Below are positions 27,330 to 35,965 of a stretch of 40,517 bases of DNA, one piece after another; within the stretch, counting starts at the first letter, position 1, and each line of letters opens with the position of its first letter. The DNA is from a virus, in IMG/VR virus record IMGVR_UViG_3300042568_000311, positions 1 through 40,517 of that record, one strand, 5' to 3'. Position numbers and translations under genes: made by a program. The notes under the pieces were generated by a model, which saw only the letters and a program-made list of their open reading frames with translations, was not told the DNA's origin and ran no database searches.

Positions 27330-28184
27330 TTAGAAAGGCATATCTTCGTCAGGTTCTTGATTTTCTTGTGGGTCAGAATATTTGTTAGATTTCTTACCTC
27401 CCATATCAATAGTTTCTGATGATGAAGATCCATATACGTATTTTCCTGAGTCTGAATCCCAACGTGGAGTTTCTCCTCTTGCGATAGCCTCAAGATATTC
27501 TTCAGGTTTTTTAGAATAAACATCTTCCCAAGTTAATTCATCATTAATCCAAGAATTTGAAGTTTCGATATCTGTGTGTACAGGTGCCGAATCATCATAC
27601 ATAATTGTTTGAATTACGGTGTATGTCGCTCCTTTTGGAGTTTTAGCCTTTGTAAGCTCAAGGATTAAGTCTCTTCCTTTTTCAGGGTCGGTAATATCTC
27701 CTTTGTTTCTCCAAATCGGAATAATCTTATCTAAGATTCCTTCATTTTTGTAGTTGTGTTTGAATCTCCAAAACTTAACACCATCCGATTCGTTATCTCT
27801 ATCAACAACTTTTACAATATAAAACTTACGAGGTTTATACGTTGATGCCAATTTTTTATCATTCTCCTTACCTGTCGCCATTAGTTCTTCGTAAACTTCA
27901 GTTAAAGGTGAACGCTCGTTATCGTTTTTACCTGGGTCATATAATTTAACCCATTTTCCGTCTACTTGAACTTCGTGAAACCACACTTCTTTAAAAGGTG
28001 ATGATCCGTCTTTTGTTGGTAAAATTCTTAATCTTTTTTGTCCTTGTTTTTCGTTGTCTTTAAGGATTGCTGCGAAGTATTTTTTCATCCTTTCGTCTTG
28101 TGACATTTTTGAGGTGGATGATGAACCTTGTTTTGATTGTTCGTACTGAGCCAGTACCGCGTCTAATGAATTGTTTGTCGCCAT
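27330..28184 (-). CDS. 32: Single-stranded DNA-binding protein (gp32-like)
   Basis: The 284-residue protein resembles T4 gp32 (301 residues), which coats ssDNA and organises replication, recombination and repair. The core has the gp32-type beta sequence: KRLRILPTKDGSSPFKEVWF, then KFWRFKHNYKN and EKGRDLILELTKAK. The N-terminus is polar and Ser-rich. Unlike T4 gp32, it contains no cysteine at all, so the zinc-binding subdomain ligands (His and three Cys in T4) are absent. The C-terminus ends PDEDMPF, an acidic tip ending PF like that of bacterial SSBs, used to recruit partner proteins. It has its own likely promoter upstream and a strong terminator downstream. Confidence 0.9.
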   Translation of the reverse strand: MATNNSLDAVLAQYEQSKQGSSSTSKMSQDERMKKYFAAILKDNEKQGQKRLRILPTKDGSSPFKEVWFHEVQVDGKWVKLYDPGKNDNERSPLTEVYEELMATGKENDKKLASTYKPRKFYIVKVVDRDNESDGVKFWRFKHNYKNEGILDKIIPIWRNKGDITDPEKGRDLILELTKAKTPKGATYTVIQTIMYDDSAPVHTDIETSNSWINDELTWEDVYSKKPEEYLEAIARGETPRWDSDSGKYVYGSSSSETIDMGGKKSNKYSDPQENQEPDEDMPF

Positions 28185-28209
28185 TTGTTATATAATTTAA
28201 TTGTTTATA

Positions 28210-28245
28210 CGAAAATATAAGTGTCAGCCTTTAAAAAGTCAAATT
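28210..28245 (-). promoter_or_regulatory. Promoter for the gp32-like gene
   Basis: In the 87-base gap upstream of gp32, the minus strand has TTGACT (28242-28237) and TATATT (28219-28214) separated by 17 bases, close to a sigma-70-type promoter. The same bases also fit the Bacteroidetes pattern: TTTG (-33), 20 bases, then TATATTTT, one mismatch from TAnnTTTG. The predicted leader is about 20-25 bases. The element lies directly after the hairpin that follows the upstream gene. Confidence 0.55.
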
Positions 28246-28246
28246 T

Positions 28247-28267
28247 GAGGTCACATTACGTGACCCC
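28247..28267 (-). terminator. Hairpin between the 229-residue gene and gp32
   Basis: Four bases after the upstream stop, the minus strand forms an 8-base-pair stem (GGGGTCAC / GTGACCTC, one G-T pair) with the 5-base loop GTAAT. It is followed by a broken T-rich stretch (AAATTTGACTTTTT) rather than a clean T run, so it may be a weak terminator of the tail-core unit. A role in control of gp32 translation, as the T4 gp32 leader pseudoknot does, is less likely because the predicted gp32 transcript starts downstream of it. Confidence 0.5.
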
Positions 28268-28271
28268 TTAA

Positions 28272-28961
28272 TTATCTAATTTTTTGGAAATTATCTTCAA
28301 TGTCATCTTTTCCTTGTTCAAAATCTCTAAAACTTTTTTTAATTTCAGATGGTGAATAATCCTCAACCTCATCTTTAGTTAAGATATACTCTTCTTTTCC
28401 AGTTTTTTCAAAATCTTCTCTTTTATCTTCAAAAAAATCTGAAAGTTTTTGATTAAAAGGTCCTGAATCTAAAGATCGTAATTCCAATTTTTCTTGCGAT
28501 GATTTAGGTCTATACTTTTCAACCTTAGCTTCAAGATCGTTTAATTTATTAACTATAGTGTCCATATCTGATAATTTATTTTCTAAATCATTTAAATGTT
28601 TAAATAAAGTATCAAAATATTCTTCTTGTTTTTTCTCAACCGTTTTTTGAGATTTAACTAAATCAGTAATTTCTAATTCTTCTTTACCTTCTTTTTCATC
28701 ACCAATTTTTTCAACATCAGGGTCAGTTGCGGTATCAACAGGTTGTGGGGTTGTATCAACTGGTGCGGGTGGAGGTGTTGCGGTTGCCGGATCAGCGGGC
28801 AATGCCGCGTCGTCAACAGGTGGTATTCCTGCGTCAGGTGGTGGGGGTAATGCAGGGTCTTCTGCGGGTGGAATCTCTTGTTCCGTTAAGTAGTTATTAA
28901 TTTGCTTATATCTACCTATCTCTTTTAATATTTTATCATCAATTCCCATATTTTTAACCAT
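28272..28961 (-). CDS. Unknown protein with Pro-rich linker and coiled coil
   Basis: The 229-residue protein has a short helical N-terminus (GIDDKILKEIGRYKQINNYL), an unusual Pro/Ala/Asp-rich linker (about 28-75, with runs such as DPALPPPPDAG and TPPPAPV), a Glu/Lys-rich coiled-coil stretch (about 95-150, with LNDLENKLSDMDTIVNKL), and a charged C-terminus. The layout resembles a scaffold, chaperone or flexible connector. The ATG at 28961 overlaps the preceding stop by eight bases; an alternative in-frame ATG four codons in (28949) avoids the overlap and is equally plausible. It is the last gene before the gp32 unit. No family recognised. Confidence 0.7.
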   Translation of the reverse strand: MVKNMGIDDKILKEIGRYKQINNYLTEQEIPPAEDPALPPPPDAGIPPVDDAALPADPATATPPPAPVDTTPQPVDTATDPDVEKIGDEKEGKEELEITDLVKSQKTVEKKQEEYFDTLFKHLNDLENKLSDMDTIVNKLNDLEAKVEKYRPKSSQEKLELRSLDSGPFNQKLSDFFEDKREDFEKTGKEEYILTKDEVEDYSPSEIKKSFRDFEQGKDDIEDNFQKIR

Positions 28962-29178
28962 TTAATAATTGTTTAATACCTGTTTTTGTTTCAACTTGTA
29001 TTTTTTTATTTGTATTTAATGTATTATCTACTCTCTCAATAAGACCATCTTTCATTCTTAAAGTATAACATTCTCCAGTATCTAAATCACAAACTTGTTT
29101 AGACCCATCACCTAAATCTTTTTCTGACATTCTTGTGTTTTTACCCAAGTAATTGTCTAATATTAATTTTGTATTCAT
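28954..29178 (-). CDS. Small unknown protein
   Basis: The 74-residue protein begins MNTKLILDNYLGKNTRMSEK and contains LGDGSKQVCDLDTGECYTLR, in which two cysteines flank a D-x-x-T-G turn. It looks soluble. It follows the hub gene by 27 bases and overlaps the next gene by eight. I recognise no family. Placement between a tail hub protein and a coiled-coil protein is compatible with a virion or assembly role. Confidence 0.65.
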   Translation of the reverse strand: MNTKLILDNYLGKNTRMSEKDLGDGSKQVCDLDTGECYTLRMKDGLIERVDNTLNTNKKIQVETKTGIKQLLNG

Positions 29179-29205
29179 AATTGTTTTTATATATAAATAT
29201 CTTAT

Positions 29206-32200
29206 TTATGGAGAAATTCCTTGTGACGCGGCATTAAATAAATCTATCGCTTTTTGTGTTAAATTATCCTCAATAACTGATAATTCTTCTTGACTAAATT
29301 TTTTATACACATCTTCATTTGGTTTAAATCCCGAATATATTATTAAAAATTTAGTAATTTCCGTTTTATCAATATTTTTAACTTTACCGATAGTATTTTT
29401 CCAATGATCTCTCAACATACTTATTAAGGCGTCTAAACTATTAAAACTTGACATAGGAGTCTCGCTGTATGAACAGAAATAATTAGAATTGAAATAATTA
29501 TTTCCTAATTGAGCCCAATTCTCGTTCAATCCTATAGACGCAAAATTGTAATCATACGCTTTAAAAATATTATTAGTATCATAACTATTAATATATATTG
29601 ACGCGAATATTGTTACTTTTAATTTTAAAGGATAATTTCCAACATTTAAAATTTCATTAATTTTTTCAATTATCTCTTTACTATTATATTTTCTAATTGT
29701 TGGGTTTATTTTTGTAAAGTTACTATATTTGTTGATTGGTTGGCAACTTTGATTAATAGATAAAGTGCTAGAGTTTTTACTAGTTTCTTGTTTAATTATC
29801 TTATCTTTTTCTGCAGTATCCGTATTGGATTGAGTATTTTCCTTATCTTTTTGAGTTTTAAAAGTGTCTTGAATTGATTGTAATAAATTCGCCTTTAAAA
29901 CTTGTAAAGGATCCACAGGAGGTACTTCTGAAGCGTTTTGTCTTACGCCTGTAAAACTTGTTGTAAATGTTCCGGGACTTATTTTATGAGTAACCTCAAG
30001 TATCATATATGAACCACTAAACATTGGTACATACCTTAAATTAAAATACATTGTTGGTTGTATCATAGCATTGCCCATCATACTCACACTACAACTATAA
30101 CTCCTATTTTTATATAAATTGTATAATGATGTACTTTGCGTTGACCCCGCTCTATTTCCTCTAAGATTTGCCATCTCATTTAAAATTTGTAAACTTTCTG
30201 TAGTGGCCTTACCCGCGGTTTGTCTCACGTTAAATCCGTTAAAAATTTGTTGATTTTGAGGTCCAATGTCAACATTAAACCCAACCACTCTATTAGATAA
30301 TGCGTGGTCTTGTTTATTTGTTGAGGTTTCTACCAAAGCATTATTAGTTTTACTAATGTCTAATCCATCGTTTCTATATCTGTAGTCAACATTATTTTTC
30401 AGATTTAAATGTTCACTAGGTTTATTAGAATAAAAACAAACCATTTTAGAAGATGAATCTCTGTAATCAACATTTAAAAACGTTCCAAATAAATTATTCG
30501 CAAATTCTGTAGTCCCTTCAAATTTAGGTATTGCGTTTTTTGTAACATCTTGTACATTATAAAAATTAATATATGAAGGAAGATTCATAATAACAAAATT
30601 ATTCTCAACTAAAATCGATTGAATAAAAGATAACATAGTTGAATCAGCATTTATATTTGTCAATCTATTTTTTAATTTATATATGTCTACTAATATCTTA
30701 TCTCCAATGTTTCTTGACGCTCTATCAACTAACAAAACATCTTCAAATAAAGTTTTGTTTTTAAAATCTGAACCTGAAATCCATTTATCATTTAAAGATT
30801 TTAAAGTGTCATAAATTTCATATTTTGTTTGGTTACCGTCAAGTTTTGAAAAAGTTCCAACATTAGTTGATACCGAAACATTAGGTAATTTATTCCTTAC
30901 ATTAGTAAAAACATTATTAAGTACCCTACCCAAAAATCTGTCATTTTTTAAAATGTACTCATTCATCGATTCTGTAAATTTTGACGGATTCAAATTAGGG
31001 TCTGATAATTTTTGTGTTGCGTATATTTTTATAATAGGATATAAATTTTTAATATTATTCACCGTAAACGCAATATTATTATCAATAAAAAAATCGGTAA
31101 TATATGAACCTGAATCTTTATAAGTCAATTCAACAATTTCACTAAAACCAACGTATAAGAATAATGCTTTCCATTCTTCTTGGTAATTTGCGAATGATTG
31201 TGAAAAAGTTACCGAGTTTGAAGTGGCCGGTAACGCGTTAGGTGTTAATATTGTATAATTATCCCAAACATATGGGTCAGAAATTTCAAACGTTGAGAAG
31301 GTATAAAACAACCTCTTACTATAGTTTGATGGATTTCCAAATTTAAATACGATATCAAAATTTAAAAAATTCTTAATTCTCTCAACGATATTGGCGGTTT
31401 GAGTTATCTGAACATTACTTACGTAATCCGTTCCTGTTTGTCCATTAACTTTAGATATCTTCATCATATCAATCATAAACGATTGAAAATTTAACATTTT
31501 CTTTTTAGATTCATCTAACGTTATGGTGTTAGAAATATTATTAACAACATCGTTAGTATTAGTATTAATGCCGTCCCCGGTATCGTATATTGACTTAGAA
31601 AAATTAAGAAACTCGTTTTCAAATGAATCTAATATGTCTTTATTAAAGGTACTAAATAAATCACTTATCGATGTATAATCGGACCCCCCTATTCTAGATT
31701 TAATATCAAAATTAGATTGGATATTACTATCAGGGTTTATAGTTTTTAAATACTCTGAGTAATATGGGGTCTCAAGTTTATTTGTGTTAAAATAACCATA
31801 ATTTGGTGCTGCCCAAAAATTTCTAACTGACCCATTATACATCGACTCATTATTAATTACCTCGGTTTTTAAAGAATTTGGTGTTTTCGTAATATCAAAA
31901 CACTCGTTTTTTGTCTGATTAATTAATGAACCCGCCGATGGAAATACAAATGAAAATTTGTCATCTAACGTATCAACCGTTACAGACCAAGGTATTATCC
32001 TTAGACTTCTTGTTTGTGAGGTGGGGTCAAATCCAGGACCCGTTGTTCCTGATCTTGGTAAATCAATAATGGCGTTATCGACATAATTTAAATTTACCCC
32101 TAGGGTAAACCCTGATTGAATGTCTAAACTAGTAAATCCTGAATATATGTTGAACCCTTGATAAAATACGTTAAAATCATTAATCAATTTAGGGTAAAAC

Positions 32201-35200
32201 CCTACATTAATTAATGTGAATTCCTCCCCTCCTACGAATGTATTATCTTGAAGTACAATATCTATTTGTGAACCATTAATAGATAAACTATAAATTTTTT
32301 CAGGGTTACTTGTCTCAGGATCATAGTTATCAACGTAACTAAACCCAGACCAAGACTTCTCTAATATGTCAACACCAGTATCATTATACTTTTTATATCT
32401 ATGCCAAACGGAACCTATTTTTAATATCCAAGCATATGGTACTTTGTGTATTGCTCCAAATTTTTTAAATGAAGACATAATATAATCAAGTTCCTCAATA
32501 TTAGGTTTAAGGTCTCCATTTGGGGTGTATGATTTATATCTCTCTCTTAGAGTTGCAACGGGTAAGCTATTTATAAAATAGTAAGCAGAAGAAACAAATG
32601 GATATTTTTCATAATTTCTAAAGTTAGAAACTCCTTCTTGAATTGAGTTAATAAAATAAGGGGTGTTTAAAACTGAAGTAGTTTGTTTGTATAATAAATT
32701 ATCCGTGTAATCAGAATAAATAACATTTCCTTCTGTTGGTAATTGATCCTCATTGTTTCTATTTTTGTAAAAATCTTTCAATAACGGGTAGTCCATATCA
32801 ATCAAACTAGGTGATATTACTTTACCAACCCAATTAAAATTAGTTATAGGTCTAATCTTTTCAGTATTAGTATTGTCTTTAAAATTAGTAATTGTTTTTC
32901 TGTCTTGGTCATAATTTAACACTTTAGTAGTGTTAAAAGCTTGTTTAGCAGTTCCAATATTTTTAGAATCTGCCATTTTAAATTTAATCCATTCTAAATC
33001 GGTTAATGGATATGTATCAGAAAAATCATACTCGTTAGATGTTGTTGATTCGTTAAAATACTTAGACAATTCATCTTGTTTTGATACCGATACTGATGGT
33101 GAACATATACTACTTGATAGTAAATCGGGATTAATGAAACTAAATTGCGAATTATTAATTAAATTTTTTAAATATGATGTATTAAAAACCCCTCTTAAAA
33201 AGTTTTGCCAACTTTCCCCAATACCATCATTAGAAAAATGTCTTAATATTTCTAAATAATTTATAGACGTAAATGTATATTCTTTTAACTTACTTAGAAG
33301 AAATGGACTATCATTCAATAAACTATTATTTATATTTGAATATTCAAACTCTGATAGTATAGTCGCAAATAAATCCGTTTCTATTACACTATTTGAAGAT
33401 CTTGATAACTTAGTATAATCAGAATATAAAGATATTCTTTCGTATATTTCAAAAAAATACTTTATTTCTTCTTTATTTGAAAAAACTTCATTATTTATTG
33501 GGAATTCTATGGGATTTAACGACGCCTTTGTAATATCTAAAGTTTCGTTTTTAATTGGTTCAGGATTTTTCTTAACTTCATCCCTTTTAGTTAAAGCGGT
33601 AATAAATTCCTCAACAAATTCTACTTCAGGCCAATAGGTGAAGACGTTAGTCTTATAATTACTTTGTAATACAAATTTACCGGGATATTCTAATGAATAT
33701 TTTTCATCTCCATTTTCATCTCTATTTGAGACAATTACTTGTGGCCAAGGATAAATAGGTGTATCTTTGTCGTACCCAGGTGTTGGGTTGTCCGTATTCA
33801 CATCTGACGCGGAAGTATTAAAAACCAATTTTTTTCTTTCCCTTGTTGCGTCCAAATCAGAATTTAAATTCCAAGCATTTGTGTGCGTATCATCTAATAG
33901 TCTTAAAAAAGCTTCTCCATTGGCAAAAATAACCGATAAAACATTTCTTATAGTCGGATTGAATCCGATACCATTATTTTTACTTTGTAAAATATCAGAT
34001 AAAGCGTCAGTTAACTTTGTTTCAATTTCTTTTCTGATTTCGGATAATTTTCTTCCTAGTTCGGAAGTGTACTCCATAAATGTGGTATTTGGTTTTAAAA
34101 TAAAAGATTTTGAATCTTTAATATTTCCATTTGGTTCAATTCCTGTAGTACCACTCTCAAACCTAAACCATTGAATTTTATACTTTTTACCGTTTTTAGT
34201 CTCGATACCTCCTAAAGAATTTTTTAATTTAAAATTAGATTCAGCTTCTGCGATTTCAGCACTTGTCGGTTTTTGTTTACCTTTTTTTCTTTTTAATATT
34301 GTTTGTTCAAAATCAATGTCATTTTCAGTAACACTATCAAATATAAATTGTTGTAGTGTTACGTTACAATTTATACTTGACGGAAAAGGTCCTTTACCTC
34401 CAACGGAGTATTGTCCATTTTTACCACAAACAGGATTATTATTTAATTTTTTATTATATTTGTCTATATATTCGTTTTCTAATTTACTTAACGCAGTTTT
34501 GTTTTTTGAAACGTCTTCATCTTTAAAAGTATATATTTCCCCACCATTATTCTTTAAAACGTAGAAATTTTCGGAATCCATAAAATCGCTAAACCAAGAA
34601 CCATTAACCGCCAAAAAAACATCTTTTCTATATTCATTTAATGTGTCCGAATAACTATCTAAGTTATTTAATGGTGCCAAATTTTCCTTAGTAAAAGTAT
34701 CTAATATATTATTAACAAAATTATCGATATTATTTCTTAATTCTAATATTGTTAATTCAGGCATATCTTCCGATATTAATCCTTTTGACTTATATTCACT
34801 ATAAATCTCTTTCATTTTCTGATACCCTCTTTCAACTACAGAATTTTTAGAATTTGTTAGTTGTGTCGAACCTCCTTGTTTCGGGGTTACTGAAATTGTT
34901 GAGGGAAACATATGTGGTGTCGCTAATAACGCACCCATAGTTAGATCACTAAGAACACTATATTTGTATGTGTAAAATTTTAAAGTTATATCGAAATTTT
35001 GACTTGAATAGTCGAAACTGGAGTTAAAGCTTTGTAACATTAATGGTAACCTTATCGCTTTACCATAATACCCTTTAATAGTAAGATAAAACATAGGATA
35101 TGGTAAATTAAAAAACGCCGCATAAGGTGAATTATCACCCAATTCAAATAACGCCCTACCTTTAATGTCCGTTAATCTAACCGTTATAACCGGCATAAAC

Positions 35201-35649
35201 GAAGTGTTTTGGGTGATGTCAATCCCTACAATACCTAAAAGACCAGTATCTAAAGATCCCGGTTTACCCCCTGTTAAGATTGTTTGTCTTAGAAAATCGG
35301 CACCAGGAACCGTCTCATATCCAGGTTGATTTACTCCTTGACCTTTAATAGTGTTTTTACCCGTAATACTATCAGTCCAATCGTTTTCTAAAAAAGATTT
35401 ATCTCCAGGTTTTAAAAAATTTATAGTTGCCAATGATATTGTTTGTTGTCTGTCGCTTGGAGCGACTCCAATCGCCAATTTAGTTCTTGGGACTAACTTA
35501 CACTCCAAATTGGCATACATTACTAAGTTTTCTTGTTTTACAAGTCTTTCCTTAGCGTTACCATTTTCATCTACGATTTTGTTTGGGTCTACAACTATAA
35601 TGTTGTTATAATCATACTCCACTAATATATTCTCTCCATCACCTACCAT
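29206..35649 (-). CDS. Giant baseplate hub protein (gp27/gpD-like) with C-terminal glucosaminidase-like domain
   Basis: The 2147-residue protein has hub-type segments at both ends of its core. The N-terminal part has VMYANLECKLVPRTKLAIGV-type sequence and PYPMFYLTIKGYYGKAIRLP, and near residue 1870 comes YVPMFSGSYMILEVTHKISP followed by GTFTTSFTGVRQ, the usual closing strands of gp27/gpD-type hubs (T4 gp27 is 391 residues). The long middle is Asn/Ser-rich with no recognisable domain. After a charged linker (about 1905-1965), residues 1985-2147 resemble a GH73-like glucosaminidase: YNFASIGLNENWAQLGNNYF, then SFNSLDALISMLRDHW. The expected catalytic Glu appears replaced (ASIYINSYD). T4 gp5 likewise couples hub and lysozyme functions. 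It overlaps the gp53-like gene by 11 bases. Confidence 0.65.
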   Translation of the reverse strand: MVGDGENILVEYDYNNIIVVDPNKIVDENGNAKERLVKQENLVMYANLECKLVPRTKLAIGVAPSDRQQTISLATINFLKPGDKSFLENDWTDSITGKNTIKGQGVNQPGYETVPGADFLRQTILTGGKPGSLDTGLLGIVGIDITQNTSFMPVITVRLTDIKGRALFELGDNSPYAAFFNLPYPMFYLTIKGYYGKAIRLPLMLQSFNSSFDYSSQNFDITLKFYTYKYSVLSDLTMGALLATPHMFPSTISVTPKQGGSTQLTNSKNSVVERGYQKMKEIYSEYKSKGLISEDMPELTILELRNNIDNFVNNILDTFTKENLAPLNNLDSYSDTLNEYRKDVFLAVNGSWFSDFMDSENFYVLKNNGGEIYTFKDEDVSKNKTALSKLENEYIDKYNKKLNNNPVCGKNGQYSVGGKGPFPSSINCNVTLQQFIFDSVTENDIDFEQTILKRKKGKQKPTSAEIAEAESNFKLKNSLGGIETKNGKKYKIQWFRFESGTTGIEPNGNIKDSKSFILKPNTTFMEYTSELGRKLSEIRKEIETKLTDALSDILQSKNNGIGFNPTIRNVLSVIFANGEAFLRLLDDTHTNAWNLNSDLDATRERKKLVFNTSASDVNTDNPTPGYDKDTPIYPWPQVIVSNRDENGDEKYSLEYPGKFVLQSNYKTNVFTYWPEVEFVEEFITALTKRDEVKKNPEPIKNETLDITKASLNPIEFPINNEVFSNKEEIKYFFEIYERISLYSDYTKLSRSSNSVIETDLFATILSEFEYSNINNSLLNDSPFLLSKLKEYTFTSINYLEILRHFSNDGIGESWQNFLRGVFNTSYLKNLINNSQFSFINPDLLSSSICSPSVSVSKQDELSKYFNESTTSNEYDFSDTYPLTDLEWIKFKMADSKNIGTAKQAFNTTKVLNYDQDRKTITNFKDNTNTEKIRPITNFNWVGKVISPSLIDMDYPLLKDFYKNRNNEDQLPTEGNVIYSDYTDNLLYKQTTSVLNTPYFINSIQEGVSNFRNYEKYPFVSSAYYFINSLPVATLRERYKSYTPNGDLKPNIEELDYIMSSFKKFGAIHKVPYAWILKIGSVWHRYKKYNDTGVDILEKSWSGFSYVDNYDPETSNPEKIYSLSINGSQIDIVLQDNTFVGGEEFTLINVGFYPKLINDFNVFYQGFNIYSGFTSLDIQSGFTLGVNLNYVDNAIIDLPRSGTTGPGFDPTSQTRSLRIIPWSVTVDTLDDKFSFVFPSAGSLINQTKNECFDITKTPNSLKTEVINNESMYNGSVRNFWAAPNYGYFNTNKLETPYYSEYLKTINPDSNIQSNFDIKSRIGGSDYTSISDLFSTFNKDILDSFENEFLNFSKSIYDTGDGINTNTNDVVNNISNTITLDESKKKMLNFQSFMIDMMKISKVNGQTGTDYVSNVQITQTANIVERIKNFLNFDIVFKFGNPSNYSKRLFYTFSTFEISDPYVWDNYTILTPNALPATSNSVTFSQSFANYQEEWKALFLYVGFSEIVELTYKDSGSYITDFFIDNNIAFTVNNIKNLYPIIKIYATQKLSDPNLNPSKFTESMNEYILKNDRFLGRVLNNVFTNVRNKLPNVSVSTNVGTFSKLDGNQTKYEIYDTLKSLNDKWISGSDFKNKTLFEDVLLVDRASRNIGDKILVDIYKLKNRLTNINADSTMLSFIQSILVENNFVIMNLPSYINFYNVQDVTKNAIPKFEGTTEFANNLFGTFLNVDYRDSSSKMVCFYSNKPSEHLNLKNNVDYRYRNDGLDISKTNNALVETSTNKQDHALSNRVVGFNVDIGPQNQQIFNGFNVRQTAGKATTESLQILNEMANLRGNRAGSTQSTSLYNLYKNRSYSCSVSMMGNAMIQPTMYFNLRYVPMFSGSYMILEVTHKISPGTFTTSFTGVRQNASEVPPVDPLQVLKANLLQSIQDTFKTQKDKENTQSNTDTAEKDKIIKQETSKNSSTLSINQSCQPINKYSNFTKINPTIRKYNSKEIIEKINEILNVGNYPLKLKVTIFASIYINSYDTNNIFKAYDYNFASIGLNENWAQLGNNYFNSNYFCSYSETPMSSFNSLDALISMLRDHWKNTIGKVKNIDKTEITKFLIIYSGFKPNEDVYKKFSQEELSVIEDNLTQKAIDLFNAASQGISP

Positions 35650-35965
35650 AATATAAAAAATGATTGTCTAATTGATTGTTGTAATCTTGTAATGAAGTTA
35701 TTAAAGGAAATGGAATAGTCAATACTGACCCGTCAGGAATATTCCATTCTCTACCTCCAAATTTTGGGTTGGCCATTAATATCAACCATCCGAATGTTGG
35801 TGTGTTATAATATTGTTGAGATATTATATCCAATCTACTTTGTCCCACCTTATAAATGTATTTCTTATCTGTGGTTTTAATCGGTAAATTAATATATGGT
35901 ACTACGGTTTGGTTTCCGTTTATAAGAAATTCATTATATCTCTGATATGATTGTCTTTTTGCCAT
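35639..35965 (-). CDS. 53: Baseplate wedge protein gp53-like (LysM-like)
   Basis: The 108-residue protein begins MAKRQSYQRYNEFLINGNQT and has a LysM-like core: KYIYKVGQSRLDIISQQYYN, then FGWLILMANPKFGGREW and IPDGSVLTIPFP. This matches the LysM-type fold of T4 gp53 (about 196 residues), which clamps neighbouring wedges around the hub. The protein is shorter than T4 gp53 and looks reduced to the core. It overlaps its upstream neighbour through TAATG and the hub gene by 11 bases, so all three are translationally coupled, consistent with joint assembly. Confidence 0.75.
   Translation of the reverse strand: MAKRQSYQRYNEFLINGNQTVVPYINLPIKTTDKKYIYKVGQSRLDIISQQYYNTPTFGWLILMANPKFGGREWNIPDGSVLTIPFPLITSLQDYNNQLDNHFLYYGR

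Noticed and set aside
27260-27523. Longer start for the 77-residue protein at 27523
   Set aside because: The extension lies inside gp32 in another frame and crosses the gp32 terminator.
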